From positions 7,688,001-7,752,000 of the forward strand of contig OZ244175.1 of NCBI GenBank assembly GCA_965216535.1: a stretch of DNA of 64,000 nt, in the 5' to 3' direction. Source of the stretch: Hoeflea_A sp965216535 (GTDB lineage: Bacteria; Pseudomonadota; Alphaproteobacteria; Rhizobiales; Rhizobiaceae). How positions within the stretch are numbered: the stretch's first letter is position 1; each line of letters opens with the position of its first letter. The position numbers and the translations under genes were made by a program. Of the stretch, positions 52,579 through 60,940 are shown piece by piece. Below the pieces are notes generated by a model. It had not been told where the DNA came from. It made no database searches and saw only the letters and a program-made list of their open reading frames with translations.

Positions 52579-53370
52579 ATGTCAAATCTGATTGAAATCA
52601 AGGGCGTCACCCACGCCTACCAGACGCCCAATGGGCCGTTGCCAGTGCTCGATAACTTGAGCCTGTCCGTGCCTGAAGGTGAGTTTTGCGCAGTGGTGGG
52701 GCCGTCGGGCTGCGGCAAGTCGACCCTGACGCGATTGATCGCAGGTCTGATGAAACCGGATACGGGCGAAGTCTGGCTTCACGGCGAGCGGGTTCGAGGT
52801 CCGCGCAAGACCGTGGGCATGGCATTCCAGAACCCGGTGCTGCTCGAATGGCGTACCATCATGCAAAACGTGATCCTGCCGCTGGAGATCGTCGCGCCGT
52901 CGATGCCGAAGGCGGAGAAGGAAGCGCGGGCCCACGAATTGCTGGCGTTGGTGGGACTGGAGGGCTTCGAAAACAAACGGCCGTCCGAGCTGTCGGGCGG
53001 CATGCGGCAGAGGGCGTCGCTTTGCCGCGCGATCGTCCACAAACCGGACGTTCTCATCATGGACGAACCGTTTGGCGCACTCGATGCCTTTACCCGCGAA
53101 GACCTGTGGCAGACCATGCATGAATTGCGCCAGCAGGAGCCCTTCACGTCGGTTCTGATCACCCATGACCTGCGGGAAAGCGTCTTTCTCGGAGACCAGG
53201 TCCTGGTCCTGTCGGGCCGGCCTGCAACCATGCAGTATGTTCTGGACGTTGCATTCCCCGGACCGCGGGTCATCGACGGCCTGTTCGAACCGGAATGCGT
53301 CGACATGCTGCACACCCTACGCGACCAGATTCGGATCGCACAGGGTCGCCAGCCGGGGGACGATAAATGA
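52579..53370 (+). CDS. SsuB/TauB-type ABC transporter ATP-binding protein
   Basis: This 263-residue ATPase has Walker A GPSGCGKST near residue 42, the Q-loop MAFQNPVLLEWRTIMQN, the signature LSGGMRQRASLCRAI and Walker B VLIMDEPFGALDAFTRE. The GMRQR variant is typical of the nitrate/sulfonate/taurine group. It overlaps the permease gene by four bases (ATGA) and starts 41 bases after the binding-protein gene. Confidence 0.92.
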   Translation: MSNLIEIKGVTHAYQTPNGPLPVLDNLSLSVPEGEFCAVVGPSGCGKSTLTRLIAGLMKPDTGEVWLHGERVRGPRKTVGMAFQNPVLLEWRTIMQNVILPLEIVAPSMPKAEKEARAHELLALVGLEGFENKRPSELSGGMRQRASLCRAIVHKPDVLIMDEPFGALDAFTREDLWQTMHELRQQEPFTSVLITHDLRESVFLGDQVLVLSGRPATMQYVLDVAFPGPRVIDGLFEPECVDMLHTLRDQIRIAQGRQPGDDK

Positions 53371-54131
53371 ATGCGCTGCGGAAAATCGGCGTGCCGATCG
53401 TCGCCATCATCCTGTTTCTGGTGCTGTGGGAGTTCATCGTCTGGGTCAATGGCTGGCCGAACTACAAGATGGCCTCGCCCTCCGACCTGCCTCCGGCCTA
53501 TGCGAGATACTGGGAGCTGTTTCTCGTCATGGGGTGGCAGACCCTCTGGCGCACCGTTGCGGGATTGGCGATCGCCGTACTGGTCGGAACCTTTCTTGGC
53601 ATGCTCATGGGCTTTTCGCGCATCGTTCGCGATGGTCTTTACCCTTTGCTGGTCGGCTTCAACGCCATCCCGAAAGCAACCCTCGTGCCCGTTATCGCGC
53701 TGATCTTCATTGGCCAGCACGACCTCAACACGGTGCTGATGGCCTTCATGATCTCCTTCTTTCCGATCGCCGTTTCGGTCGGAATCGGCCTGTCCACGCT
53801 GGAACCGGAGTATCGCGACATACTGCGCTCCCTGGGCGCGTCGAGGTTCACGATCTTCACGAAGATCGCCTTGCCGAAAACCCTGCCGGAATTTTTCGGG
53901 GCGCTGAAGGTCGCCGTCACGCTGGCCTTTATCGGCACCAATCTGGTCGAGATCGTTTCGCCGCACGGCCGCGGGCTTGGGGCGCTGTTCAAATCGGGCG
54001 AAACCAACGGAGACTATCCGCTGATGTTCGCGGTGCTGATCGCGCTCGCCTTTCTGGGCATCGTTTTGTACTACGCCGTCGTCTTTCTGGAGCGTATTTT
54101 TGCCGGCTGGGCGGAACGGGTCGAGACTTAG
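53367..54131 (+). CDS. SsuC/TauC-type ABC transporter permease
   Basis: This 254-residue membrane protein has about six membrane segments and the permease loop YRDILRSLGASRFTIFTKIALP near residue 150. The region FNAIPKATLVPVIALIFIG near 95 is typical of SsuC/ThiX-type permeases. It completes a three-gene importer for an unidentified solute. Confidence 0.91.
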   Translation: MNALRKIGVPIVAIILFLVLWEFIVWVNGWPNYKMASPSDLPPAYARYWELFLVMGWQTLWRTVAGLAIAVLVGTFLGMLMGFSRIVRDGLYPLLVGFNAIPKATLVPVIALIFIGQHDLNTVLMAFMISFFPIAVSVGIGLSTLEPEYRDILRSLGASRFTIFTKIALPKTLPEFFGALKVAVTLAFIGTNLVEIVSPHGRGLGALFKSGETNGDYPLMFAVLIALAFLGIVLYYAVVFLERIFAGWAERVET

Positions 54132-54166
54132 CGAAAACACCGCCGCCCGTGGCGAATGTCCGAAGA

Positions 54167-54763
54167 TTACCGTTCCTCGACCAGCTCCAGGATCAGCTGG
54201 TGGATGTTGCCGCCGGACGCCATCTCGGCCTGCTCGAAACTGCTGTTGCGGGCCTTGTAGCGCGCGAAGGCGGCCTTCAGGGGCGCCTGGATGCCGCTGC
54301 GAATCTTCTTGCAATTGGGATCGTTCTTCTGGCGAAAGCCCAGCGTCGCGTCGTAGATCTCCTGGGCCATCTCGGCCACGTATTGCCCATGGACTTTTTC
54401 ATGGTCACGGATGCCGGCGATGAAGACGCGCCAGCGTTCGGCAAGCTTCGGCGGCAGCTTGCCTTTCGGTTTCGGCAGAGTGTAGGTGATCGTCAGAAAC
54501 GGCCGCACCACGGCCAGCACGCAGTCATTGCCGTCGCGCTTGTAGTCGCGGCCCCATTTCAGGTCGAACTCGGTCAAGGCTATGGCGCTCGACAGGCCAC
54601 CGCGCAGGCGCGGGCCACGGGCACCGATCGACTGGTAAAGCTCCAGGCCGGTCTTCCCGGAAATCGAATAGGTCTTGACGACTTCCTTGGCACGGACATC
54701 GGCATGGGCCGGCAATGCGAATAAAAGAAGGGCTGAAACGCCGAAGATGAGGACGCGTGTCAT
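54167..54763 (-). CDS. DUF922 family secreted protein (possible zinc protease)
   Basis: This 198-residue protein has a signal peptide (cleavage after AHA near residue 21) and the DUF922 domain. The HExxH-type motif HEKVHGQYV near residue 120 suggests zinc-dependent peptidase activity, as predicted for this family. Two cysteines (NDCVL, PNCKK) may be bridged. It is convergent with the ABC permease gene. No partner is evident. Confidence 0.85.
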   Translation of the reverse strand: MTRVLIFGVSALLLFALPAHADVRAKEVVKTYSISGKTGLELYQSIGARGPRLRGGLSSAIALTEFDLKWGRDYKRDGNDCVLAVVRPFLTITYTLPKPKGKLPPKLAERWRVFIAGIRDHEKVHGQYVAEMAQEIYDATLGFRQKNDPNCKKIRSGIQAPLKAAFARYKARNSSFEQAEMASGGNIHQLILELVEER

Positions 54764-54895
54764 GCGGGGCGAAGGTCTCCGGCCGTCGTTGAACTTCGAT
54801 GACGATTACCGGTGGACCGCGGAAAAGTAAAATCACGGCCGGAACCCGCGCGACCATTTGCGGGGACTTCAACAAAAGCCCCCACGATAGCAAGT

Positions 54896-55375
54896 TCAGT
54901 TGACGCCGACGCGCATGCCTTCGAATGAGGTGCCAAAGCTGCGAACGGGCTGACTGTCTTTGGCCAGCGGATTGTCGCCCTTGGCAAAGGCCTTTCCGGA
55001 AAACTGACCGCTGACGCTCTGGAACCGGCCTTCAGCTTCACCGGAAAAGGTCAGGTCGAAGACAAGCTGCGATGCGCCGTTGGCTTCGGGTTCGAAGGCT
55101 GGATCGTTGAAATCGATGATCGTGGCGCGGGCACTGTCGGGGCCCGTCATCTCCCATGCGCCGAGGCCAGATGTGTATCCGCGAACCTGCTGGCCCTGGC
55201 TGACGAGACTGGCCGTTCCGCCCGGTTTCAGCGCCAGGACCCGCTGGCTGTCGTTGGTCTGCACCAGCAGATAGGTCCCGTCGACCGACGTGCTGTCGTT
55301 CGTGGCGGCCATGGCGACCGGAGCGGCAGCCAGTGCGGTTGCCAACACAGCGGCGGGGATGAGGGATTTCATCAT
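54896..55375 (-). CDS. Secreted hypothetical protein
   Basis: This 159-residue protein has a clear signal peptide (MKSLIPAAVLATALAAAP, cleavage after AMA near residue 23). The mature part is beta-rich and ends in FGTSFEGMRVGVN; there are no cysteines. I do not recognise the family. AGGAGG eight bases before the ATG at 55375 supports the start. It is a monocistronic gene on the minus strand, 132 bases before the DUF922 gene and with its own upstream gap. Confidence 0.72.
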   Translation of the reverse strand: MMKSLIPAAVLATALAAAPVAMAATNDSTSVDGTYLLVQTNDSQRVLALKPGGTASLVSQGQQVRGYTSGLGAWEMTGPDSARATIIDFNDPAFEPEANGASQLVFDLTFSGEAEGRFQSVSGQFSGKAFAKGDNPLAKDSQPVRSFGTSFEGMRVGVN

Positions 55376-55507
55376 TTGCAAAACCTCCTAGCGGGTTGGT
55401 TCCGTCCCCTGTCAGGGACGCTTGATCCGCAGGTGGAGATCAATTGTGGCGGAGGCTAGACACCTGGAATTTAGACTTTGGTCTAAGCACCCGAAAGCGC
55501 TCGGTGA

Positions 55508-57019
55508 TCAGTACCAGGCGTCCGGCATGCTGTTTTTCTTCTGCGCAATGAAATCCTTGAGCGCTTCGTCGACCGCCGGGTCTATGGGCGGCGCCTGATA
55601 GTCGCTGAGCAATGCGTTCCAACGTTCGAAGGCGCGCCGTGCCGTGTCCTTCTCGCCGCGCTCCGTCCATTGCTCGAAGCTCTCCGAATCCGATAGGACC
55701 GCATCATAGTAGGCGGTCTCGTAGTTGCGCATGGTGTGGGCGGAGCCGAGGAAGTGACCGGCCGGCTCGACATCGGCATAGGCGTCGACGCCGAGGGCAT
55801 TGTCGTCGGTTTCGACACCGGCCAAAAGCTTGTGATAAGCGCCCAGACGGTCGGCATCGATCACCAGTTTTTCGAAACCGGTGACCAGCCCGCCTTCCAT
55901 CCAACCGGCGGAATGGAGGACGAAATTGGCGCCACCCATGACCGTCGAGTGCATGCTGTCGGCGCTTTCGGCGGCAGCCTGAGCGTCGGGCAACTTCGAT
56001 GCGGTGAGCGAGCCGCCGCAGCGCAGCGGCACGCCGAGACGCCGCGCCAACTGGCCGATGATGTAATTGGAGGCCACCGGCTCCGGCATGCCGAAGGTCG
56101 GGGCACCGCTCTTGAGGCTCATCGAGGACAGGAAATTGCCCATGACGAAAGGCGCACCACGTCGCACCAGCTGACTGAAGGCGCCGCAGGCCATCGCCTC
56201 CGCCAGGGCCTGGGCAATCGATGCGGCGGTGGTGACCGGCCCCATGGCGCCGCCCAGAATGAAGGGGGCGACGACGATGCCCTGGCCGGCGCCGCAATAG
56301 ACCTGGATCGCCTCGGTCACGACCCGGTCGACCAGCAGCGGCGAGTTGGTGTTGACGTTGCCCATGATCACGCAGTTTTCAGCGACGAATTCTTCGCCGA
56401 AGAGAATGCGCGCCATGGCAACCGAATCCTCCGCCCGCACCTTTTCGGTGATCGCCCCGAGGAACGGCTTGTCCGAATTGCGCATGACCGCGTAGACCAT
56501 GTCGAGATGGCGCTTGTTGACCGGCACGTCGACCGGTTCGCAGACCACCAGGCCCATGTGGTGCAGCGACGGCAGCGAGGCGACAAGGCGCGTCAGTTTG
56601 TCGAAATCATCGAAACTGCCATAGCGCCGGCCCTTCTCCAGGCAGCGCACGAACGGCGCGCCGTAGATCGGCGCAAACACCGTGCTGCGCTCGCCTATTT
56701 GAACGCTGCGGGCGGGGTTCCGGGCATGCTGGGTAAAGCTCTTCGGTATAGTGGCGCACAGTTCACGCGCCATGCCGCGCGGCAGCCGCACCCGCGTGTC
56801 GTCGACATCGGCACCGGCCTCTTTCCAGATGCGCAGAGCTTCAGCATCTTCACGAAACTCGAGACCCACTTCCGAGATCAGCCGCTCGGCCTGTTCCTCA
56901 ATGCGCACCAGACCTTCTTCGCCGAGATATTCGACGAAGGGAATGTTGCGGGTGATATAGGCCGGCAAGGCCGGCGCTGCGCGCGGTTCCCGCCTGGCGC
57001 GACGCGATGCGGATCTCAT
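55508..57019 (-). CDS. MttB family methyltransferase, non-pyrrolysine
   Basis: This 503-residue protein belongs to the trimethylamine methyltransferase (MttB) superfamily: YITRNIPFVEYLGEEGLVRIEE near 22, GSFDDFDKLTRLVASLP near 130, TNSPLLVDRVVTEA near 225 and QALAEAMACGAFSQL near 270. It has no in-frame amber codon, so it is a non-pyrrolysine member like glycine betaine methyltransferase. Members move a methyl group from a quaternary amine to a corrinoid protein, but no corrinoid gene is in the window. GGAGG precedes the ATG at 57019. It is divergent from a GcvA-like LysR gene. Confidence 0.88.
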   Translation of the reverse strand: MRSASRRARREPRAAPALPAYITRNIPFVEYLGEEGLVRIEEQAERLISEVGLEFREDAEALRIWKEAGADVDDTRVRLPRGMARELCATIPKSFTQHARNPARSVQIGERSTVFAPIYGAPFVRCLEKGRRYGSFDDFDKLTRLVASLPSLHHMGLVVCEPVDVPVNKRHLDMVYAVMRNSDKPFLGAITEKVRAEDSVAMARILFGEEFVAENCVIMGNVNTNSPLLVDRVVTEAIQVYCGAGQGIVVAPFILGGAMGPVTTAASIAQALAEAMACGAFSQLVRRGAPFVMGNFLSSMSLKSGAPTFGMPEPVASNYIIGQLARRLGVPLRCGGSLTASKLPDAQAAAESADSMHSTVMGGANFVLHSAGWMEGGLVTGFEKLVIDADRLGAYHKLLAGVETDDNALGVDAYADVEPAGHFLGSAHTMRNYETAYYDAVLSDSESFEQWTERGEKDTARRAFERWNALLSDYQAPPIDPAVDEALKDFIAQKKNSMPDAWY

Positions 57020-57100
57020 GGGCACCACCTCCCGACGGATTGCTGTCCATAGTCTGACAGAAATCCATGGCCCTGTAATGATTGAAAATACTCAGGCAAT

Positions 57101-57119
57101 GCATAAGATCATTTTATGC
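57101..57119. promoter_or_regulatory. Inverted repeat overlapping lysR start codon
   Basis: GCATAA (57101-57106) and TTATGC (57114-57119) form a perfect 6-bp inverted repeat with a 7-base spacer. The right arm includes the ATG of the LysR gene at 57116. This fits autoregulation together with control of the divergent mttB-type gene. Confidence 0.5.
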
Positions 57120-58024
57120 GAAAGCTGCATCAGAGAATCCAGTCACCGGCCGCGCTCTTTGCCTTCGAGGCAGCAGCCCGGCACGGGTCGTTCACCCGGG
57201 CGGCTGAGGAGCTGAATGTTTCCCAACCGGCTGTCAGCCTGTCGGTCAAGAAACTTGAGGAGGCGCTTGGAACGCCGCTGTTCGAGCGTGGTCACCGCAC
57301 AATCGCCCTCACCGGCCCGGGCGAGCGTTTTTATGCGGATGTATCATTCGGATTAATGCACATCCTCAATTCCGCCGAGCAGGTGGCGAGCCGACCGGCG
57401 GAGGCGCACGTCTCGTTCTCCTGCTCGACGGCCTTTGCCCACTACTGGATGCTGCCGCGGCTGGCGACCTTTCGGCGCGACAATCCGGACATCGACATCC
57501 GGCTGGAGACCACGGACAAGGACATCGACATCGCCGACGGGTCGTTGTCCTTTGCCATCCGGCTCGGCCGCGGCGACTGGCCGGGCTACGAAAGCCTGCG
57601 GCTCGGGCCCGAACGGATCTATCCGGTGTGCAGCCCGGCCTATTTTGCCGAGCGGGACCTGCCGGTAGACGACGCGGCACTCATGCAGCACGCGCTCATC
57701 CACCTCGACGAGCCCTTCCGGCCTCGCGCCGGCTGGCGCGAATGGTTCGCCGCCCAAGGGCTGGAATTCACCGACAAGGCCGGCGGCCTGCGCTTCAACG
57801 ACTACGCCCTGGTCATCCAGGCTGCCATCGCCGGCGAAGGCATTGCCTGCGGCTGGCACCACATCGTCGAAATGTTGGTGCGCCAGGGCCTGCTCGTGCG
57901 GCTTGGCAACAGCGTCTACGACGTCGGCCGCGGCCACTACGCTCTGTGGCCATCACACGTGCCGCTCGGCAGCAAGGCTGAACGGGTGCTCGACTGGCTT
58001 AGGACGCAGGTGAGCGAGGAGTGA
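57116..58024 (+). CDS. LysR family regulator (GcvA-like)
   Basis: This 302-residue protein has the LysR winged helix (about 8-68; ALFAFEAAARHGSFTRAAEELNVSQPAVS) and the GcvA-type effector domain (about 95-298), with FSCSTAFAHYWMLPRLATF and GEGIACGWHHIVEMLV as typical blocks. It is divergent from the MttB-family gene, which it probably controls. A decayed second copy of its 3' half lies at 59959-60128, beyond the nitrile hydratase genes. Confidence 0.9.
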   Translation: MRKLHQRIQSPAALFAFEAAARHGSFTRAAEELNVSQPAVSLSVKKLEEALGTPLFERGHRTIALTGPGERFYADVSFGLMHILNSAEQVASRPAEAHVSFSCSTAFAHYWMLPRLATFRRDNPDIDIRLETTDKDIDIADGSLSFAIRLGRGDWPGYESLRLGPERIYPVCSPAYFAERDLPVDDAALMQHALIHLDEPFRPRAGWREWFAAQGLEFTDKAGGLRFNDYALVIQAAIAGEGIACGWHHIVEMLVRQGLLVRLGNSVYDVGRGHYALWPSHVPLGSKAERVLDWLRTQVSEE

Positions 58025-58060
58025 CCGGCGGCTGTGTGTGAACTGACCGCTACTCGCCAA

Positions 58061-58161
58061 TAGGCCGTTGCAACGAACAATCCCGCCCTTGGCCTAATAG
58101 CGTTGGGTCGGGGCCTGTTATGCCCGACCAGATTTCATGGTCGTTAGCTTTTTGTATTTTT
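58061..58161 (+). promoter_or_regulatory. Possible attenuator in nitrile hydratase leader
   Basis: Hairpin A pairs GGTCGGG (58106-58112) with CCCGACC (58123-58129). Hairpin B pairs CGACCA (58125-58130) with TGGTCG (58138-58143) and is followed by a T-rich tail at 58144-58161. The two share 58125-58129 and cannot form together, the layout of an anti-terminator and terminator. A further stem TAGGCC/GGCCTA (58061-58066, 58091-58096) lies upstream. It could also simply end the lysR transcript. Confidence 0.5.
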
Positions 58162-58206
58162 GCCGCTATCTTGGATGATACGGTGGCAGCGCTGAAGGGG
58201 CTTGAG

Positions 58207-58854
58207 ATGAAAGTACCCAAGGATACCAAAAAGATCGTGAGGCTTCAGAAGGAGCTGCATTCGCATCTTCCTTCGGATCCGGCGCTCCGGGTCAAATCAC
58301 TTGAGAGCCTGCTGGTCGAAAAGGGCCTCCTTGACAGCGCTACGATCGACCGATGGATCGAGGCATTCAGCGACGAGGTAGGCCCAAAAAACGGCGCGCG
58401 TGTCGTTGCCCGCGCCTGGACCGATGAAGCGTACAAGGAGCGGCTCATGGCCGGCGGCACAGAGGCGATCGTCGAACTGGGCTGCCCCAAACTCGAAGCC
58501 AACAATTTGGTTGTGGTTGAGAACACGCCCAAGCGACACAACGTTGTCGTCTGTACCTTGTGTTCTTGCTACCCGTGGGCTGTCTTGGGTTTGCCGCCGA
58601 CCTGGTACAGGTCCTTTGAATATCGCTCAAGGGTGGTGCGCGATCCGCGCGGCGTCCTCAAGGAGTTCGGCCTGGAACTGGACGACGACATTGAGGTCAG
58701 GGTGTGGGACAGCAATGCCGACGTTCGCTACATGGTGCTGCCGGAGCGCCCCGCCGGTACCGAGGGACTGGACGAAAAGGAACTTGCTGCCCTCGTCTCA
58801 CGCGACGCGATGGTGGGCACCGCCAAAGTTACCGCCACAATTCAGGAGAACTGA
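58207..58854 (+). CDS. nthA: Nitrile hydratase alpha subunit, cobalt type
   Basis: This 215-residue subunit binds the catalytic metal of nitrile hydratase, which hydrates nitriles to amides. The metal site is VVCTLCSCYPW with Cys116, Cys119, Ser120 and Cys121; Thr after the first Cys is the cobalt-type signature (Ser in iron types). VLGLPPTWYRSFEYRSRVVRDPRGVL follows as in the family. The ATG at 58207 has AAGGGG upstream; an in-frame ATG at 58120 would add 29 unusual residues and lies within a leader hairpin. Thiocyanate hydrolase gamma is a distant alternative. Confidence 0.92.
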   Translation: MKVPKDTKKIVRLQKELHSHLPSDPALRVKSLESLLVEKGLLDSATIDRWIEAFSDEVGPKNGARVVARAWTDEAYKERLMAGGTEAIVELGCPKLEANNLVVVENTPKRHNVVVCTLCSCYPWAVLGLPPTWYRSFEYRSRVVRDPRGVLKEFGLELDDDIEVRVWDSNADVRYMVLPERPAGTEGLDEKELAALVSRDAMVGTAKVTATIQEN

Positions 58855-58857
58855 GCC

Positions 58858-59514
58858 ATGGATGGCGTCCACGATATGGGTGGTTTGGCCGGTTTTGGCC
58901 CAATCAATCCAACGCAAGACGAGCCATTCTCAAAGACCGACTGGCGCGCCCGCATGTTTGCCCTGGAGTTGTCCTATACACAGCCTGGCGGATTCAACGT
59001 CGACTGGTTGCGTCATGTTCTGGAATGCCTGCCACCCGACGTTTACCTTACAAGCGAGTATTTCGATCGCTGGTACTGGCGAGATGCCGGCGTTCTGGCC
59101 AACGCGGGTTGGGTCAGCATCGACGAGTTGAAAAGCGGCGCGGCATCCAGCGTGCCGGAAGACACGGGTGACCCGCTGCCACCCGAGGCGGTCCCGGTGA
59201 TGCTCGAACAGGGTCTCGACAGCCGCCGTGATGTTGCGGATGAACCGGCCTTCAAGTCAGGCGACCGGGTCCGCGCCAAACTTCAGGCTCCTCCCGGGGC
59301 AACGCGCCTGCCGCGCTATGTGCGCGGCCATGTCGGCGTGGTGGAAAGATACCACGGGTGGCACGTCCTGCCCGATGCCAACGCCCTTGGCGACGAAAGA
59401 CCTGAACCGCTCTACAGTGTCCGCTTTCTTGCCGGAGAGCTGTGGAGCGACGCAGAGGTTCCCGGGGACATTGTCATTGCTTGCCTGTGGGAGAGCTACC
59501 TTGAGCGAGAATAA
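58858..59514 (+). CDS. nthB: Nitrile hydratase beta subunit
   Basis: This 218-residue subunit starts with MDGVHDMGGLAGFGPINP, the classic beta-subunit sequence, and has the C-terminal SH3-like barrel (about 120-218) with GDRVRAKLQ, PRYVRGHVGVVERYHGWHVLPD and VRFLAGELW. It pairs with the alpha subunit three bases upstream to form the active enzyme. Its end overlaps the start of the activator gene by 14 bases. Confidence 0.93.
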   Translation: MDGVHDMGGLAGFGPINPTQDEPFSKTDWRARMFALELSYTQPGGFNVDWLRHVLECLPPDVYLTSEYFDRWYWRDAGVLANAGWVSIDELKSGAASSVPEDTGDPLPPEAVPVMLEQGLDSRRDVADEPAFKSGDRVRAKLQAPPGATRLPRYVRGHVGVVERYHGWHVLPDANALGDERPEPLYSVRFLAGELWSDAEVPGDIVIACLWESYLERE

Positions 59515-59857
59515 CTCGTTGCGGCCCGACGGCGCCAAACTGACCGAACCCTGGCAGGCCGAGGTCCTTGCCCTGGTAATCGCTCTTCAGGAAACCGGGC
59601 ATTTGTCTCCCGCCGAATGGTCCGCAATGCTGAGCGAGGGGATCGAAAATGCGCGCACCGCGGGCGATCCGGCCGATGGCACCGCCTATTACGGTCATGT
59701 GCTTGCGGCATTGGAACGCATTGTTGCAGCAAATGCGCTGATACCCGTCGAAGCACTGGAGCAGCGACGCAACGACTGGGAAGACGCTTACCGGCGGACT
59801 CCCCATGGCCAGCCAGTTGTCCTGACAAATGACCCTCCAACCGGCCAGATGCCCTGA
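59501..59857 (+). CDS. Nitrile hydratase accessory/activator protein
   Basis: This protein of about 118 residues resembles the small activator (P14K/NhhG type) that helps insert cobalt into the alpha subunit: PWQAEVLALVIALQETGHLSPAEWSAMLSEGI, AYYGHVLAALERIVAAN and ALEQRRNDWEDAYRRTPHGQPV (read in parts). The TTG start at 59501 has GGGAGAG upstream and overlaps the beta gene by 14 bases, so translation is coupled. No amidase gene follows, so the amide product is handled elsewhere. Confidence 0.85.
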   Translation: MSENNSLRPDGAKLTEPWQAEVLALVIALQETGHLSPAEWSAMLSEGIENARTAGDPADGTAYYGHVLAALERIVAANALIPVEALEQRRNDWEDAYRRTPHGQPVVLTNDPPTGQMP

Positions 59858-59958
59858 AATACACAGGCCCGATCCAGTTCTTCTTTTGCTTATGGCAACG
59901 CCACCAACAGACCTGCAAAGACCATGACAGCTGAACCAATGCCTTCTGTCGGCGGAGT

Positions 59959-60128
59959 GAGCGGGGTCTGCCGGCAAACGACGCGGCTCTCATGCAGCAG
60001 GCGCTCGTCCATCTCGACAGCGTCTACGAAACCTGCCGCGGTCACGACGTACTGCGGCCATCACACGCGCCGCTCGGCAGCAAAGCCGATCAGGTGCTCG
60101 ACTGGCGGCGGACGCAGGTGAGCGAGGT
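59959..60128 (+). pseudogene. Remnant of a GcvA-like lysR gene
   Basis: Bases 59959-60018 match 57650-57709 and 60019-60128 match 57911-58020 of the intact LysR gene without gaps, at about 84-88 percent identity by eye. The 201 bases in between (57710-57910, exactly 67 codons) are missing. There is no helix-turn-helix part and no start, so it is a decayed 3' fragment. It lies 101 bases after the nitrile hydratase activator gene and indicates an ancestral duplication or recombination around those genes. Confidence 0.85.
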
Positions 60129-60186
60129 GCAGGATTCCCAGTGCGGCATACCTGTCACTTGCAGGAGGGAAACAGGTATGAACCTG

Positions 60187-60690
60187 CTATGGGCAAGAAA
60201 CGTTGAGAATGAGGTTGCTAACGCCATCGCCACGCTCAACGTCGACATGACCCCATGCGCCAGAAAACACTCCGGATCCGCCCGTTATGATGCGGTCCGA
60301 TCCGGTCGACGGAAAAAGAAGTTCGGTGGCATCTGCCAGATCTGTTTCGGTAATTGCCGGTGTGATTGTGTAGAGAATCGACCCGGTCGGGAATTGCAAT
60401 ACAAGATTGACAACTACGCGGGCGTTCCCTTCCGAATCGCTGTACAGGACCGTGGTGTAGCCGTCTGTCTTCCCGACAAGCTCGCCGTTTTCATCTTGCA
60501 GAGTTGCGCGGAACACGCGGCGATCGCCGACACTGGGACCTTCCTCGCCAACGTCTATATACGTCATTTCGTGACTGGCATTCGTGGTTACGACGGTAAA
60601 GGGCTCACAGCTTTCATAGGCTCGAGCGCCCGAGATGCCGGTCAGTGTTGCTGCGCAGGCTAAGAAAAGAGAGACCGCTCTAGTCATCAT
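60187..60690 (-). CDS. Secreted allene oxide cyclase-like barrel protein
   Basis: This 167-residue protein has a signal peptide (cleavage after ARA near residue 23) and an allene oxide cyclase/dirigent-like beta barrel: SVGDRRVFRATLQDENGE, DGYTTVLYSDSEGNARVVV and ITGGSGVFSGAWGHVDVER. Bacterial members are mostly uncharacterised and may act on small hydrophobic compounds. Two cysteines (ESCEP, NVSCP) near the ends could be bridged. It stands alone; the start at 60690 or 60687 is not resolved. Confidence 0.8.
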   Translation of the reverse strand: MMTRAVSLFLACAATLTGISGARAYESCEPFTVVTTNASHEMTYIDVGEEGPSVGDRRVFRATLQDENGELVGKTDGYTTVLYSDSEGNARVVVNLVLQFPTGSILYTITPAITETDLADATELLFPSTGSDRIITGGSGVFSGAWGHVDVERGDGVSNLILNVSCP

Positions 60691-60940
60691 GACCCGATTT
60701 CCACTCCATGGAGTTCGCTGAGATTTTGGGTGATCTACCCATTCACGAATAGAAACCAACGCTACTCGCATTAAACGCCCTCATCAAATCACGTTGATCT
60801 TTCAGTTCACTACACAATGCCTCTGAACAGCCCTCCACTTCAGTCGGGGAGGATCAACCCGTCGGGTCCATCAAAGGGCCAAACTTGGCTTTGCCGGCTT
60901 ATAATGTTCTTCTGTCGGCGGTCGACAGGGGGTGTTGTCC

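Noticed and set aside
55508..57019. Pyrrolysine-type MttB
   Set aside because: The gene is read through without any internal amber codon and is full length.
58120..58206. Longer nitrile hydratase alpha subunit starting at 58120
   Set aside because: The added 29 residues are not typical of the family, the ATG lies in a leader hairpin, and the ATG at 58207 has a good ribosome site.
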